From NCBI RefSeq assembly GCF_029227915.1, contig NC_079889.1:3410001-3474000 (forward strand): a stretch of DNA of 64,000 nucleotides. Reading direction: 5' to 3'. This DNA is from Hydractinia symbiolongicarpus. Taxonomy: Eukaryota > Cnidaria > Hydrozoa > Anthoathecata > Hydractiniidae. A model generated the notes under the pieces. That model saw only the letters and a list, made by a program, of their open reading frames with translations. It made no database searches and had not been told where the DNA came from. The translations under genes were made by a program, and so were the position numbers. Shown here in pieces: positions 10,714-21,900 of this stretch. Numbering within the stretch: position 1 is the stretch's first letter; each line of letters opens with the position of its first letter.

Positions 10714-12138
10714 TTAAACAATGTCAATGTCAATGTCGCTATCTCCGTCCGAGTCTTCGTCGATAACATGAAAGGACTCATAGCTTTCATTTACATCACA
10801 ATCGTAAATTTCAAATGGGTTGTCAGAAGATTGGTCTTCTTCCAATGCCTCAGTTGCTTTTTTCATTAAGGTAGCACCAGATGAACAGGACGATCCTTCT
10901 TTAAAACAATGGATTTGTCCATCCTCTGATCCATCAAGAGCTAAATTTAAACCACACGACTTGAAAGATTTGATAATCATTTCCGTGCTCAAGCCATTCC
11001 ATGCGTCTAAAACCCATTGCACTAGCTTTCGTCGCGATGGAGGTTTCTGGTTTCCTCCTTTTGTGAACTGTTGAACACCTTCAACCATCCATTCGTTATA
11101 AAGATCGATCATCCGACTCTTAAATGGTTTATTCCATGAGACATCTGGTGCCTGTATATATTTAGTGCAGCCACCGGGAATTATGACATTCTCAATTCTG
11201 CCTTTTGACAATTCTTGTTTCACGGAATCCATCATGTGGCATTCAAATAAATCCCAAGCTAACAAGCGTCGATTAAAGGAAAACTTTCCTAAAACTGTTT
11301 GCACATAGTGTAAGGTGAGTTCCTCGTTCATCCATGCATTTTTTGAGGACACAACTACCCATTTATTTTTGAATTCAGTATTTAGTTCTTTGCATTCGCG
11401 TTTTGCACCACCAAAAACAATAAATGGTTTAAATTTACTTCCGTCTGCCTTTGATGTCAAGCATACAGAAATTCTGACCTTTTCATGACCAGTCGATTTA
11501 AGCATAATTTCTCGTTCGCCACGCTGTGACACCGTTGTAGGTGCTGTCATATCCGCCCAAACAGCAGTCTCGTCCATTGCAAGAATCGAACCGGCGTTGA
11601 ATTGGTATTTCTTTGACATTCGGCGGACATGTACTACATACTGCACCAACCTGTCCACAAGATACGCTGGATCCTTTTGAACTGTTGTCGTTCTACGACG
11701 TAATGAAAGACAATTTCGTTTCATGAACTTTTCCAACCAACCTCGACTAGCCTGGAAACTATTTTTTGCAACAGTGTCCTCTCCAGCTTTTTCATCGTGC
11801 ATTGCTTTTGCTTTTCTCATTATCAGTTTTCTCGAAAGACGCAAAGAATTAGCTCTCCTATCATGTATCCATTCGAGCAGATCTTCTTCTAAATCAAGAT
11901 TCTTGATTTTGCAACCTCCTACTTCTAGTTTGAATCTTTTCGCTGCTCCTTGTTTCAACTTCTCCACATTAGCTCTCCATTCTCTTACTCTTTTTTCATC
12001 GACACCGTACTTTCTTCCTGCTTCGCGATTTGATGTACTAATTGCGTGATCAACAACTGTTGTCTTAAATTCAAAGGTAAAGCTTCTTCTTTTTTCCCCT
12101 TTATGGGATATTAACTGCTTCTCCTCGTTGTGCGACAT
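10714..12138 (-). CDS. pogo-like (CENP-B/Tigger-type) DDD transposase
   Basis: A single 474-residue ORF, the usual size for pogo/Tigger transposases. Residues about 15-60 form a Brinker/Psq-like helix-turn-helix (GRKYGVDEKRVREWR), followed by a CENP-B-type HTH around 75-145 (RGWLEKFMKRNCLSLRRR). The catalytic core is DDE_1. D189 lies in AMDETAVWAD, D296 in LLAWDLFECHM, and D332 in QAPDVSWNKPFK, giving a DD35D spacing. The C-terminus is strongly acidic (DEDSDGDSDIDIDIV). The protein should bind the element's termini and cut and paste it into TA targets. No frameshift or stop is present and all three catalytic residues are intact. The start codon is the first ATG after an upstream stop and lies 244 bp from the divergent ORF. 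Confidence 0.92.
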   Translation of the reverse strand: MSHNEEKQLISHKGEKRRSFTFEFKTTVVDHAISTSNREAGRKYGVDEKRVREWRANVEKLKQGAAKRFKLEVGGCKIKNLDLEEDLLEWIHDRRANSLRLSRKLIMRKAKAMHDEKAGEDTVAKNSFQASRGWLEKFMKRNCLSLRRRTTTVQKDPAYLVDRLVQYVVHVRRMSKKYQFNAGSILAMDETAVWADMTAPTTVSQRGEREIMLKSTGHEKVRISVCLTSKADGSKFKPFIVFGGAKRECKELNTEFKNKWVVVSSKNAWMNEELTLHYVQTVLGKFSFNRRLLAWDLFECHMMDSVKQELSKGRIENVIIPGGCTKYIQAPDVSWNKPFKSRMIDLYNEWMVEGVQQFTKGGNQKPPSRRKLVQWVLDAWNGLSTEMIIKSFKSCGLNLALDGSEDGQIHCFKEGSSCSSGATLMKKATEALEEDQSSDNPFEIYDCDVNESYESFHVIDEDSDGDSDIDIDIV

Positions 12139-12382
12139 TTTTCTAATGAACTTTCACTTACAAACATAAAAGTGTGTAAGGTTGATATATACAGATTGGG
12201 AGCAATTATCTTGTAGTATTGTTTACTGGTGTCAACTTTTTCTTTAAACACTATTAACAATCCAAGGGAGTGTTATTTTCGACGAGATCAAAAGCGCGAA
12301 AAATGATTTTGAATAGAATTTTTTCTCTATAAGAAAAAGTTCTATTTTTATCAATCGTTGATTGCACGCTCATACGAAATAT
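12139..12382. promoter_or_regulatory. divergent intergenic promoter region of the transposon
   Basis: A 244-bp AT-rich gap separates the two divergently oriented transposon ORFs. Both start codons face it, so it must hold both core promoters or a shared bidirectional one. I see no unambiguous TATA box at standard spacing. Confidence 0.45.
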
Positions 12383-12889
12383 ATGATAGCTACACGTGGA
12401 AGTCAGAGATTTGAGAAGAACATGGCTCGAGTGATTCCTAAAACATTTGAAATGTATTTCATCATTAAATTCTCTACAAATATTCGCGGACATCATATTT
12501 ATAAAAATATATGGACACCCATTATAGGAGAATCTTTGGTTTGCAAAGAAGACAAGAGAGTAGAGGCTCAAGAACTGGACAAGAATGCAATTGGAACGTA
12601 CAAACTCATGGACGGCAACAAAACCTTAGTGGGACATTTGCCAATAGAGTTGTCAGAGCTGATATCGTTTTTTATTGAAATTGGAGATAATCATGTAAAT
12701 GCGAGAGTTACTGGGAAACGAAAACGAGAGATTGGTTTGAGTGTACCTGCAAAGTTCTTTTGTTTTACATCTAGCAAAAGTTATGCTAAAATTTTTCACG
12801 GTGAACTGTTAAAGCGTAAAACTAAATATTCGTATTTGTCATTAGATGTAGAAGAATTTTGTGAAAGAAAACAGATCAAATTCATATAA
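12383..12889 (+). CDS. HIRAN-domain-like accessory protein carried by the transposon
   Basis: A 168-residue ORF inside the pogo-like element, divergent from the transposase. Residues about 36-125 follow the HIRAN pattern: GHHIYKNIWTPIIGESLVC, then acidic/basic residues and ELDKNAIGTY, then KTLVGHLPIELSELISFFIE, then NARVTGKRKREIGLSVPAKF. The hallmarks are W44-TP-IIGE, the D-x-NA strand, the VGHLP turn and the RVTGKR strand. HIRAN domains in HLTF/Rad5-type proteins bind DNA 3' ends or damaged DNA. Here the domain stands alone, without helicase or nuclease parts. A role in handling transposon ends or cut sites is inference. Two in-frame ATGs are possible; 12383 is the first, 12423 the alternative. 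No stop interrupts it. Confidence 0.72.
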   Translation: MIATRGSQRFEKNMARVIPKTFEMYFIIKFSTNIRGHHIYKNIWTPIIGESLVCKEDKRVEAQELDKNAIGTYKLMDGNKTLVGHLPIELSELISFFIEIGDNHVNARVTGKRKREIGLSVPAKFFCFTSSKSYAKIFHGELLKRKTKYSYLSLDVEEFCERKQIKFI

Positions 12890-12942
12890 ATACCAACTTT
12901 TTTTACTTATTATTTTACCTATTGGTTTTTTTCTAACAAACG

Positions 12943-13080
12943 CCGCATCTAAGGTGCGGCGTTCTTTGGAGGGCGGCGTTCTTTAGAGGGCGGCGTTTAT
13001 TACAAATTTTCATATAGAAGTGCGGCGTTCTTTGGAGGGCGGCGTTTTTTAGAGGGCGGCGTTCTTTAGAGGAAATACGG
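12943..13080. repeat. right subterminal repeat array and TIR of the pogo-like element
   Basis: An inverted AACGCCGCAT copy is followed by six forward copies of a GCGGCGTT(C/T)TTT(A/G)GAG-type unit, some ending in TTATTACAAA. The array ends in the 25-bp TIR (13056-13080). Forward copies at both ends have the same orientation, so the two arrays are direct while only the outermost 25 bp are inverted. Confidence 0.8.
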
Positions 13081-13398
13081 TAATTTTATTAAAAGCGTTT
13101 AATAAGATTCCTTTGCGCCCAGGATCCGAGGTATCTCCACTCAGGAGTGTTTGCCGAGGCTCGACTCTCCTTTGATGTGCTTTGCCGAAGTACTATGGTT
13201 CTTACGGTAGTCGAACTACATTTTGCCGCATTTCGCTGTTTTTGTTTCTCTCGATTCCTTTGTTTTCTGCCGTATACCACAGTATATTTATATCTAAAGT
13301 ATGTGTAGTGGTCCACTACACAAAATTTTTGGAGAGTTATTAATTACTAAGAATACTTGATATTTTTTATTGCCGGGAGCCGGTATGTCATTTATTCA

Positions 13399-13472
13399 TC
13401 CTTGTCCCCAGGAATTTTCGTCGTCAACCATTATAATTCGAAAAGGCAAAAATGCCTGGGGACGAGGGTTGC
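13399..13472. mobile_element. 74-bp mini-element with 10-bp flanking duplication
   Basis: Bounded by CTTGTCCCCAGGAATTTT on the left and AAAATGCCTGGGGACGAGGG on the right, an imperfect inverted repeat. It is flanked on both sides by CATTTATTCA (13389-13398 and 13473-13482), which looks like a target-site duplication of 8-10 bp. Same terminal family as 5974-6057. Confidence 0.6.
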
Positions 13473-14220
13473 CATTTATTCAAAAACTTGAGTTAACAAA
13501 ATCTAGCTCAATCAATATTCCGGACTAGAATTAGGTCTGGGAATTTTTTGAGTTCATGTTAGAGAAGTGATTCTCATTGTTTTGACAGGAAGAAAAGTGT
13601 TTTTATTAAGAAGAGAAGTGAGCCATAGGCCATCGTACACGACACAGTTAAAAAATATTATTTCGCATTTACAAAACGAACTAAATCGTGGCAGACCGGC
13701 TTATGTACAACACTTTTATATTGTTTCTCACTTATAGAACAAAAACTTCCAGGAACAGTGTATGGTTTGGGAAAATCAAACCAAATTTCAAATCGTTATT
13801 AATTCACTCTTTGAGCCATTGATCAGTTGTGCTCCAATGTATTAGAGGTTTAAACAATTTGTAGTATACAATTTATTATGTTCAACATCGATAAATGGGA
13901 GAAAAAAAACAACACAGATTCAAGCTTCAAAGTCAAAACGACCAACAAAAATTGTATGACGTGAAGGCTTAGAATGCGGGTTTCTCGAATTGTATCTTTT
14001 TTAAAATTTTAGAATTTTTTTTGATGTTTTGACTTATGATCATATTCAGCATCATTGAAATGTTGTGCGTATAAATTTTTTAACTTACTCCGACATTGAA
14101 AATTCTGTTTTGATGATGTTAATGTTACGGTCAATGTTTAATGTTTGATTTGTACTAATAAAATTGTGTTTTAAGCAGAGGTCAATTAGTGCAAAATTAA
14201 AGAAACTGTTTTAACAGGCT

Positions 14221-14300
14221 GTTTGTTTACTCTATGAAGGAGCCAAGGAATCGATTCGGTGGTTGTTTGTTTACTCCATGAAGGAGTAAAGGAATCGATT
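14221..14300. repeat. local direct duplication, 36-bp unit
   Basis: GTTTGTTTACTCTATGAAGG and its continuation to TCGATT (14221-14256) recurs with few changes at 14265-14300. Confidence 0.7.
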
Positions 14301-15927
14301 GGAAAAAAACTTTGTTCGACTGTCTTGCGCGGGCTACCGGACACCACCTATTCACAGACGCTATCCCACTACTGCTCGGAAATTTTGCACGCTGCGTTTC
14401 CGACCTGGACCTCATTATCGAACCTGGCACTACATAATTTCCTTCCTGTAGACCATGTTGACAATGAGCTTAGTGTGGACGCCTAGTCGACATAGACAAC
14501 TGACCGATAGTGGTCCCGAACTCAAGCCGTTAGTAAGTTTAGTCTCCAAGTAGCTGAGTTACAGATGCATGCCACTACAGACAACTGACGGTAAAGGTAA
14601 AAAGTAATAACTTATGCTTAATTTTTTTTTTCTGTAGCAGAAATAAAAAAAAATAAAATAGCTTTACCAATGTCAACTGGATTTTAAACTTTTCTGCCCA
14701 GGTATTTGTTGATTACATAAAAGTAGCATTCAAGATCAAGATAATGTAAACGGTCAGCAACTTAAATATCTTCTAAGAAACTTCAGTATAATAGCGGGGT
14801 AATAGTAGACATTTGTGTTTTAATATCACAGTGTAAAGAGATAAAAATGAATGCAATATTTCCGGTTTTAATGTTTTACTTTTAAATCCGTTTAAAAGAG
14901 CATGCAGGCTGCAAAGTCGCTTATTTTGCGGAGACGTAGGCGTACTCTGTGTGCTGTGAATATGGATAAGTGAACTTTACAAGTTCAACATGCGCGACTG
15001 TCCTACAGGTGAGATGCGGAGTGACGTAATGTTTTAATATTGCATCGAGAATAATTGACATGCGGACGCATGTGCACAGACAAAAAATATAAACAACAGA
15101 CCACTACGATCGAATATTAAGTGTAAAAAAAAGAACTGGCGCTAAAATTGGTAAAGTCTGCTCTTAAAAGACAAGATAATGGTTTAGAAAAACAAATCCA
15201 ATGCATTTTCAACCTAATATTCCTAAAATTCTAAAAATTACCACGAAGAGTGAATTTGGCTATGGCCCTTTCTTGCCTGCCAGGATGCGCGCGCATATAC
15301 GGAATTTTGTAAACATTTGCAACTAAAGAAACAGTTTACGCAATCTCTTCCGGAGGGGAACTAGAGAGCAACTCAGACAAAAAGACCTGCACACGATGTT
15401 TTGTCAATTCTTTCATCAACTTGCACTTGTTTCGGTTACTACTAGGGAATCTTTAAGAAAGAATCTAACAACTTTTTCTTCGATTGTTTATTTGCGATTA
15501 CAAGGTTAAAAAAAAGATACTAAAACCAAAGGCCCGAAGTATTTTTATGTCATATTAAAAAATGGAAAACACGTATAGTCATAAAATATTGCAATTCTTG
15601 GACAATGCGAGTTTGAAATTATATACAAAAAATGAATTGTTCTCATTAGTACAACCTCTTTTATTTTCATGAAGAGAAATTTCGGACCAAAAAGATTATA
15701 ATTCGTGGTAAATGTATGTGCATGGGTCAAAACACAAAAAATAATAATATCGCAAAAAAATAATTTATAAAAAATAAACAACCTAACATATCTACTAATG
15801 ATCGTGTACGATCCATTTCGATGCGACGTTTTTTAAAAATATGTAATATTGAATTATTTAAGTGTAATCGCTAGACCGCGTCCCAGTGCTAATGCCTGGC
15901 ACTTCATACGGTTGCACTAGCAACAAA

Positions 15928-18900
15928 TTACGGTGGACCCGTCGGAATAGCACCTCCGTTGCTTTCTGGTTGTTCAGTCACTACAGTATTCTGTTTCGTC
16001 TCTGAAAGACTATCATACGAAGGAGGCGGCATAGCAAAAGCAGTCTGTTCATCAGCCTTCCCACTGCCTGGCTCTTCAGTGATCACACTGTCCTCGGACT
16101 TCGAATCGTCCGATTTATTGAACTCGTCAAAGTCGGGCGTGGGCTCCTCTTCGACGACATGTTTATATTTTCCACAACAAAAATTACAACAGAAACAAAA
16201 ACAGCAACAGCAGAAGTAACAGCCAGTGATGATTCCGCAAAATACTAACAAGCCCTTACACCAGCCACTACTAAGCATAAAGTACGTTTTTACATTCTAA
16301 AGAAAAAAATACCCGATTAAAATACGGGATGTCTAACGAACTTGTTTAATCAAATACAGGGTAATTCAGGGTCATTTACTGAGTAATATTATCTATAGAG
16401 GAAATTCAATACAGCTTCGGTCTTAGGGCTTCCCCTGAAAGTGCACAATATATTATTCAACATATTTCAATTTTTAAAGCGCTTGTTAATGCAAACACGT
16501 GCCTACGTAACCAAACATGAAAACGAGGCTGCCGTCTTCGTCAGATTGCAATGGGTAATATACCTGTCAATTAACTTTTACATCAACAGGTGGTAAAAAT
16601 AATAAATAAATACATAAATATATAAGTAAAACATGCTCGAGTTTTTTAATTTATCACGGACTTTTTCTAAAAAACGCAAAAGTAACATTTCTCCACGTTT
16701 TTTTCCTCCGTCTACAAACCCGTTAGAGGTGCAATCAATAAATAAATGGCCAGCAAAACAACTTACCTCTTCTCCAAATTGTTCTGCAATATACAAACCC
16801 ATCGTGCCATAACGGTCGTAAATTTCTTTTTTACTTGGATCAGACAGAATCGCATGAGCATGATTAATAGCCTTGAACTAAAAACAATAATAAGATTCCA
16901 GTTTTCTTCTAGGAGTGGTCAAACACTAGTGTGAAAATCCAACAAATAAACGGACCAACAGTGACAGTAATTATATAAAGAAAATGGAGCAAAGTTTTGG
17001 TTTAAAAGAACGTTAAATTGAAGCTCTGGCTGGATACATTACCTTGTGGAAGAGAACTTTTTTTGTGATGAATGATGCTTTTTTCTACAAAGTTATTCTA
17101 AAAAGGCCGTTTTCTTCGCAAATTATCATTAAAGAAACTCCATTACAGAGTCAGCGGGTAATGGACCTTTGCTGTTTTGAAAAATCTTTTAAGATCTTTA
17201 TTTCCAATGAATGCCATTAATGAGCGGGAAATAAGGACTAATTCTTTTTAAGCAAGTTTAAACAAACCCTGTAATAAAGGCAGTGGAAAAGGGCTATTAT
17301 GTTATTTAGGGTCCCTGTTAATCAAGTTCATAAAAACTGTTATATAGAGCCGGTGGAATCAAGACCTATCCTGTTCTTAATAAGGTTCATTTCAGGCCAG
17401 CTCATAAATTTTTGCCATATTTGAAGGCCCTAAAGCACACAGACTGAAACACACAGACAAGAAAAATAATCAGGTACAAAACAAGGTAGATATAGTATCA
17501 AAATAGCCAAAATTGCATTATTGAACCCTATTTAAAATTAATTATTGAAAAAAGTGCAAAAACAACATTGCAAAGTAATGTTTCATTACTGCAATCATTT
17601 TCCAAAAGTGTTCCAATCATATTCATACTTTTACCCCTGTACCAATCCCTAACAATGCTGCTTTTAGGTCATTTTGTTATGACCCTTCAACATTGTTTAA
17701 ATGGGAGAAAAAGTAATCAATAATTCTGCCGTCATTGCCTTTTATTTTATTTTATGGTCGGTTTTTCCTTTGGTTCAACTCCTTTGGCAGGCAAACATCA
17801 TATATAAAGAGAAAAACACAGAAAATTTGTGCATGACAGAACACATACTCTTTCCGTTGCCTCTGGATCATTAGGATTTTTATCAGGATGGTTTTTCAGG
17901 GCCATCTAAAGATATAAGAACAGGCATTTAAAAACAGCAATATTGAACTGTATATAACGACGGATTAATAACGATAAATAGAACTCTACTTTTCTGTAGG
18001 CTTTCTTGATTTCTTCTGGTGTGGCATCTTTGGTCAAGCCGAGTGCAGTGTATAAATTTGTGTTGCTAAAAACAAAAGAAAACTAATTAATCCATTAATA
18101 CTACAGACAATTAACTGGCCCTTAAAATAAAAATCCAGAATAAAAAACGCAAAATTATAAAAATGTGTCATGCAGCAATTTTCTTCCAATTTGATTCGTT
18201 TGTGTCATTTCATGCTAAAAAAAATCACCCAAACTTCCAGATATAAATTAGTTAAAAGCAATTATGTATCGAGGCTTCCATTATTTATTCATTAGTCAAA
18301 AATACTTACCACATTGGAACATAATGAGTATATAGTGAACGGGGCAGGGGGGAAGATATTTAAATACTAGGGGTAAAGGGGGAATTTTCATGAAATGAAA
18401 AATTTGATTTGCCCAAAACTCAAAATAGTTCCTACTTTTTAGCAGCAAAATATTTCGCTGTAAACTTTTAACCAATCAGAACGCATTATTCAATGTTTAT
18501 TCTTAGAAAAACTCATGACTAAAAAGAATTCAAAACAATGGTCTGGTTTTTAATACCCAAAAGAGTGCTCAGTATTTTAAATTAGTTTTTTGTTTCACTT
18601 AAAATTAAAAATTAAATTGTGCTCTTGCGAATTTCATTTGTCTATGTCTGTCATTTCATAGCCACCGAATTTGACTAAAAATACCTGGTACTTTTAGAAC
18701 TTTCAGCAAGATCGTTAATGCATATAGATTGTCCTTTTAATTTCTAAAGTTGCCAATTTTGAAAATTTCCACAAGCTTAGTTTAATGAGCTTATTGAATC
18801 TTTACACTATTGCCAACATCAAAAGATCCAATATGTTTTACAGGCAGAAACATGAACTTATTTTAATGAATAAACAGGATGCGACTTTTAAAAGAAAAAA

Positions 18901-21900
18901 AAAATGGCTGCAAACTAAAACTATACAAAAAATATGCAATTGCTTTCACAAAGCTATTTATTTAATTATTTGTCTTACTTAAAATGGGCAATCTAAGAAG
19001 CAATAATTTATGCCAGAATATAGAGCAACGCCACCCTTTTTACAACAACCCCCCTATTTTTCTCCACCCCACCTTTTTTACTGGAAAATTTCCAACCCTC
19101 TATATTTTTCTAGGGGGGGGGGGGGGGGGTCCAACCATAAATTCGCTTTGTGAAAATTCCTGTTTACTCTAAAAAATTTAATTTTTGTGATGTTTGGATC
19201 TTGACTAGTTTTACTTTTAGGGACCAACACAAAATACTGTTATCATTAAATGTAACTTACAGTTTGATTTGAGTTATATGTTTAAAAAAATCTGAAATTT
19301 TTTAATTTCCTTTCCCAGTTTACAAGCACACTTCAGTATGGATTTTATTTGTTTCACCTGCCAACTTTTATTACCCCATTTTTTACCTAAATTGGGGTAT
19401 TACCTCATTACAAAACTTTCAGCTAGTTTCTCATTTCTCAGAATTGGGTGAGTCTTTGTGTGAGCAAGAGCAATTGCTCTCCCCTTATTGATAGGCCTGT
19501 ATAATCATAGTAAAAACTCGCATTCCATTTTCATTACTTTATGTTAACAGGCGAACAATGATGCACGAAATAGTGATGCACGAAATATGTAAAGGGCAAA
19601 AAAAACGTTATATATTTAATAATGCTAGAAATTAGAATAAAAATTAAAGTTATAGAGAAAATTTCAATTGCTACAGTTGTTGGTAAATGTTTGCAGTAAC
19701 TGCCACTAGAAAATCCATGGAAAATCCTCTGTAATCATCAGAAAATGAAAGACCTGTCATTTGAATTTTGACGATGACAGCAATAATCCGTTAATACACA
19801 AAAAAACAGCGAACAGCTTGAAAGAAAAGAAGAAAAATTGTATATAAAGTGTATATAAATTAGTTTTTATATACCCAACCAAAATTTCTTTACCTCATTT
19901 CAAGGTTAAAAAAATATTACAAATTTTAAAATTTCTTAAACATCCAAAAATAAATTCTTCCTACTTTCAACACATTTAGTTTAGTGCAACAAATTACCAT
20001 GAATAAAGAATCAACTGCAAGTGGCAATTATTAATCTTGTGAATGACAATTTAAAGTAAAACAGCGTAAAAATCATTTGGCATGAATAAAGAATCAACTG
20101 CAAGTGGCAATTATTAATCTTGTGAATGACAATTTGAAGTAAAACAGCGTAAAAATCATTTGGCATCGGTGTTTGCAAAGTGTCAAGCAAAAACAGGAAT
20201 CGGCTGAAATGGCTTATAGTTCCTTGATATATATGTCTCACTTCTGCGATGTGTTTTTTTTCCAATGTGAGATCCACTGGGATTATTTCTAAATTCTTAT
20301 TTTATGCATACTTGTGACTTGTCTCAGTCAGCAATACTCAAGTCATTTTTTTATTGCTCAAAAAGCAGACACAATATAAGGAAAACTTGATATACAAACT
20401 GAATTAACATAGACGATTTGTAGAGAAGAGCATATACATAGTGATATCTAGTTTCATAATAACATGGGTTTGATTTGTATTTATTTACTGATAATATCAG
20501 GTAACAATAAATTAATATGTTATACTCTCACCACGCAAAATGTTCTTATTGGTAAGCTATGTTTATCTGTGTTCAGCGCTCAGTGTCTAGACCAACTGTT
20601 CATACACATGTTTCAGTACTGGTGATATTAGTAATATGGTAGATCCTAGATTTAAGGCTAGGGATATCATATCATAGCCATCAGTGTTGCCAGTGAACAG
20701 AGAAATTTAGTGAAGAAAGTGAAATCATGTAATTTAGACAAGTTCACGTAATACGGACCATATATGCTACACAATTTTACACTAGCCATTTTAGAGGGCC
20801 TAAATACAAAAATGTTCTTCACCCATCAACTATAGTGGGAAAAGGTGTTGGCAGTTAGCTAGCTAGCTAGCTAAATGTTATAAATATATAAGATTTTTTT
20901 GAATTTAATAATTATCCCCGTCGGAATGATAGGTGGTACCACTTTTGGTCGAATTCTCACAGAAAAAGCTTTGATTAAACAAGAACTATAAGTATCTGAA
21001 TCAAAGTAAAGATAAATTAGCAAAAACTCACCCAAAACTACACAATATGTTAAGTTTGAAGTTAGAAAACAAATATTGTATGAAAAATCACCCCTTATTA
21101 ATGAAGAGCTGGCTACTTAAACTGCATGTTTTCCCTCCAACCATAATCGCTATCCTAAATATATGGACCTGTAATTGATTTAAGGCGAACATTATAAATA
21201 TTTGGTGTTAGAGTCACCAGAGAGGCGCTATTTTTAAATCGTAATTTTTGATATTCATAGTCGGAAGATCTAGACAACAAAAAAATTTTTATGCTCGCTG
21301 TCTCCACACAGTCAGCATTTTCCATTATTATGTGCTTGCTTTGAAATCCCAGGTTCCTGAGAAATAGTTTAAGCTCCAATTAAACAAGGTGTGCAATCAT
21401 TATATATATAGAATAGGTTTAATGAGGCATAATTATGGCTGGATAGTTTTTTCGAAGGCTAAAGTTTAGAATTTACTTTTCTAAAATTAAAAAAATAAAT
21501 TATATATATACCTTGTTTATATACCTATACCTGGCTATATATCTATATACAGAATCACATTCTTTAATATCAAATCTTACCATATTACATACCCCGCACA
21601 TATGGGCAATGGGTAGATTACAATACCCTTGACCTAAATTATCCTAAACTACTACGGATATCATGCACTCAATAATTATCAATGAAAAATAATGTAGAGT
21701 CTAAAGTTGCTTATTTTCGAATTTTTGAGTTTTTATTCACCGTCTGACTCTATTTTTAAGACTCTAAGGAAGAGGACTCTAAGTGGCCGTCGACAAACAG
21801 TTTTCATCTCCGTTAACGGCAAATTTGCTGTTAAATAGAATTTTGCCCCTCTCTCTGCGCTTTACGGAACAATCTTTGTGGAGACTTATACAAACACGAG

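Larger units (their letters stand above)
10525..13080. mobile_element. complete pogo-like DNA transposon with two divergent ORFs
   Basis: A 2,556-bp element bounded by perfect 25-bp terminal inverted repeats starting CCGTATTTCCTCTAAAGAAC and flanked by TA on both sides (10523-10524 and 13081-13082). That is the target duplication of the Tc1/mariner/pogo superfamily. It encodes an uninterrupted DDD transposase on the minus strand and a second intact ORF on the plus strand. Perfect TIRs, an exact TSD and two open ORFs indicate a recent, possibly active copy. Confidence 0.9.
13083..15661. other. intergenic stretch without a recognised gene
   Basis: It contains a 74-bp mini-element (13399) and a local duplication (14221-14300). 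The open frames at about 14227-14486 overlap on both strands and match no family pattern I know. No exon with good splice sites was seen. Confidence 0.45.

Noticed and set aside
14227-14486. Overlapping plus and minus ORFs of 67-75 codons
   Set aside because: No splice context, no family pattern, and both strands open over the same stretch.
15959-16219. Plus-strand ORF antisense to the CSP last exon, and similar ones at 35314-35739 and 11723-12049
   Set aside because: Shadows of real minus-strand coding exons.
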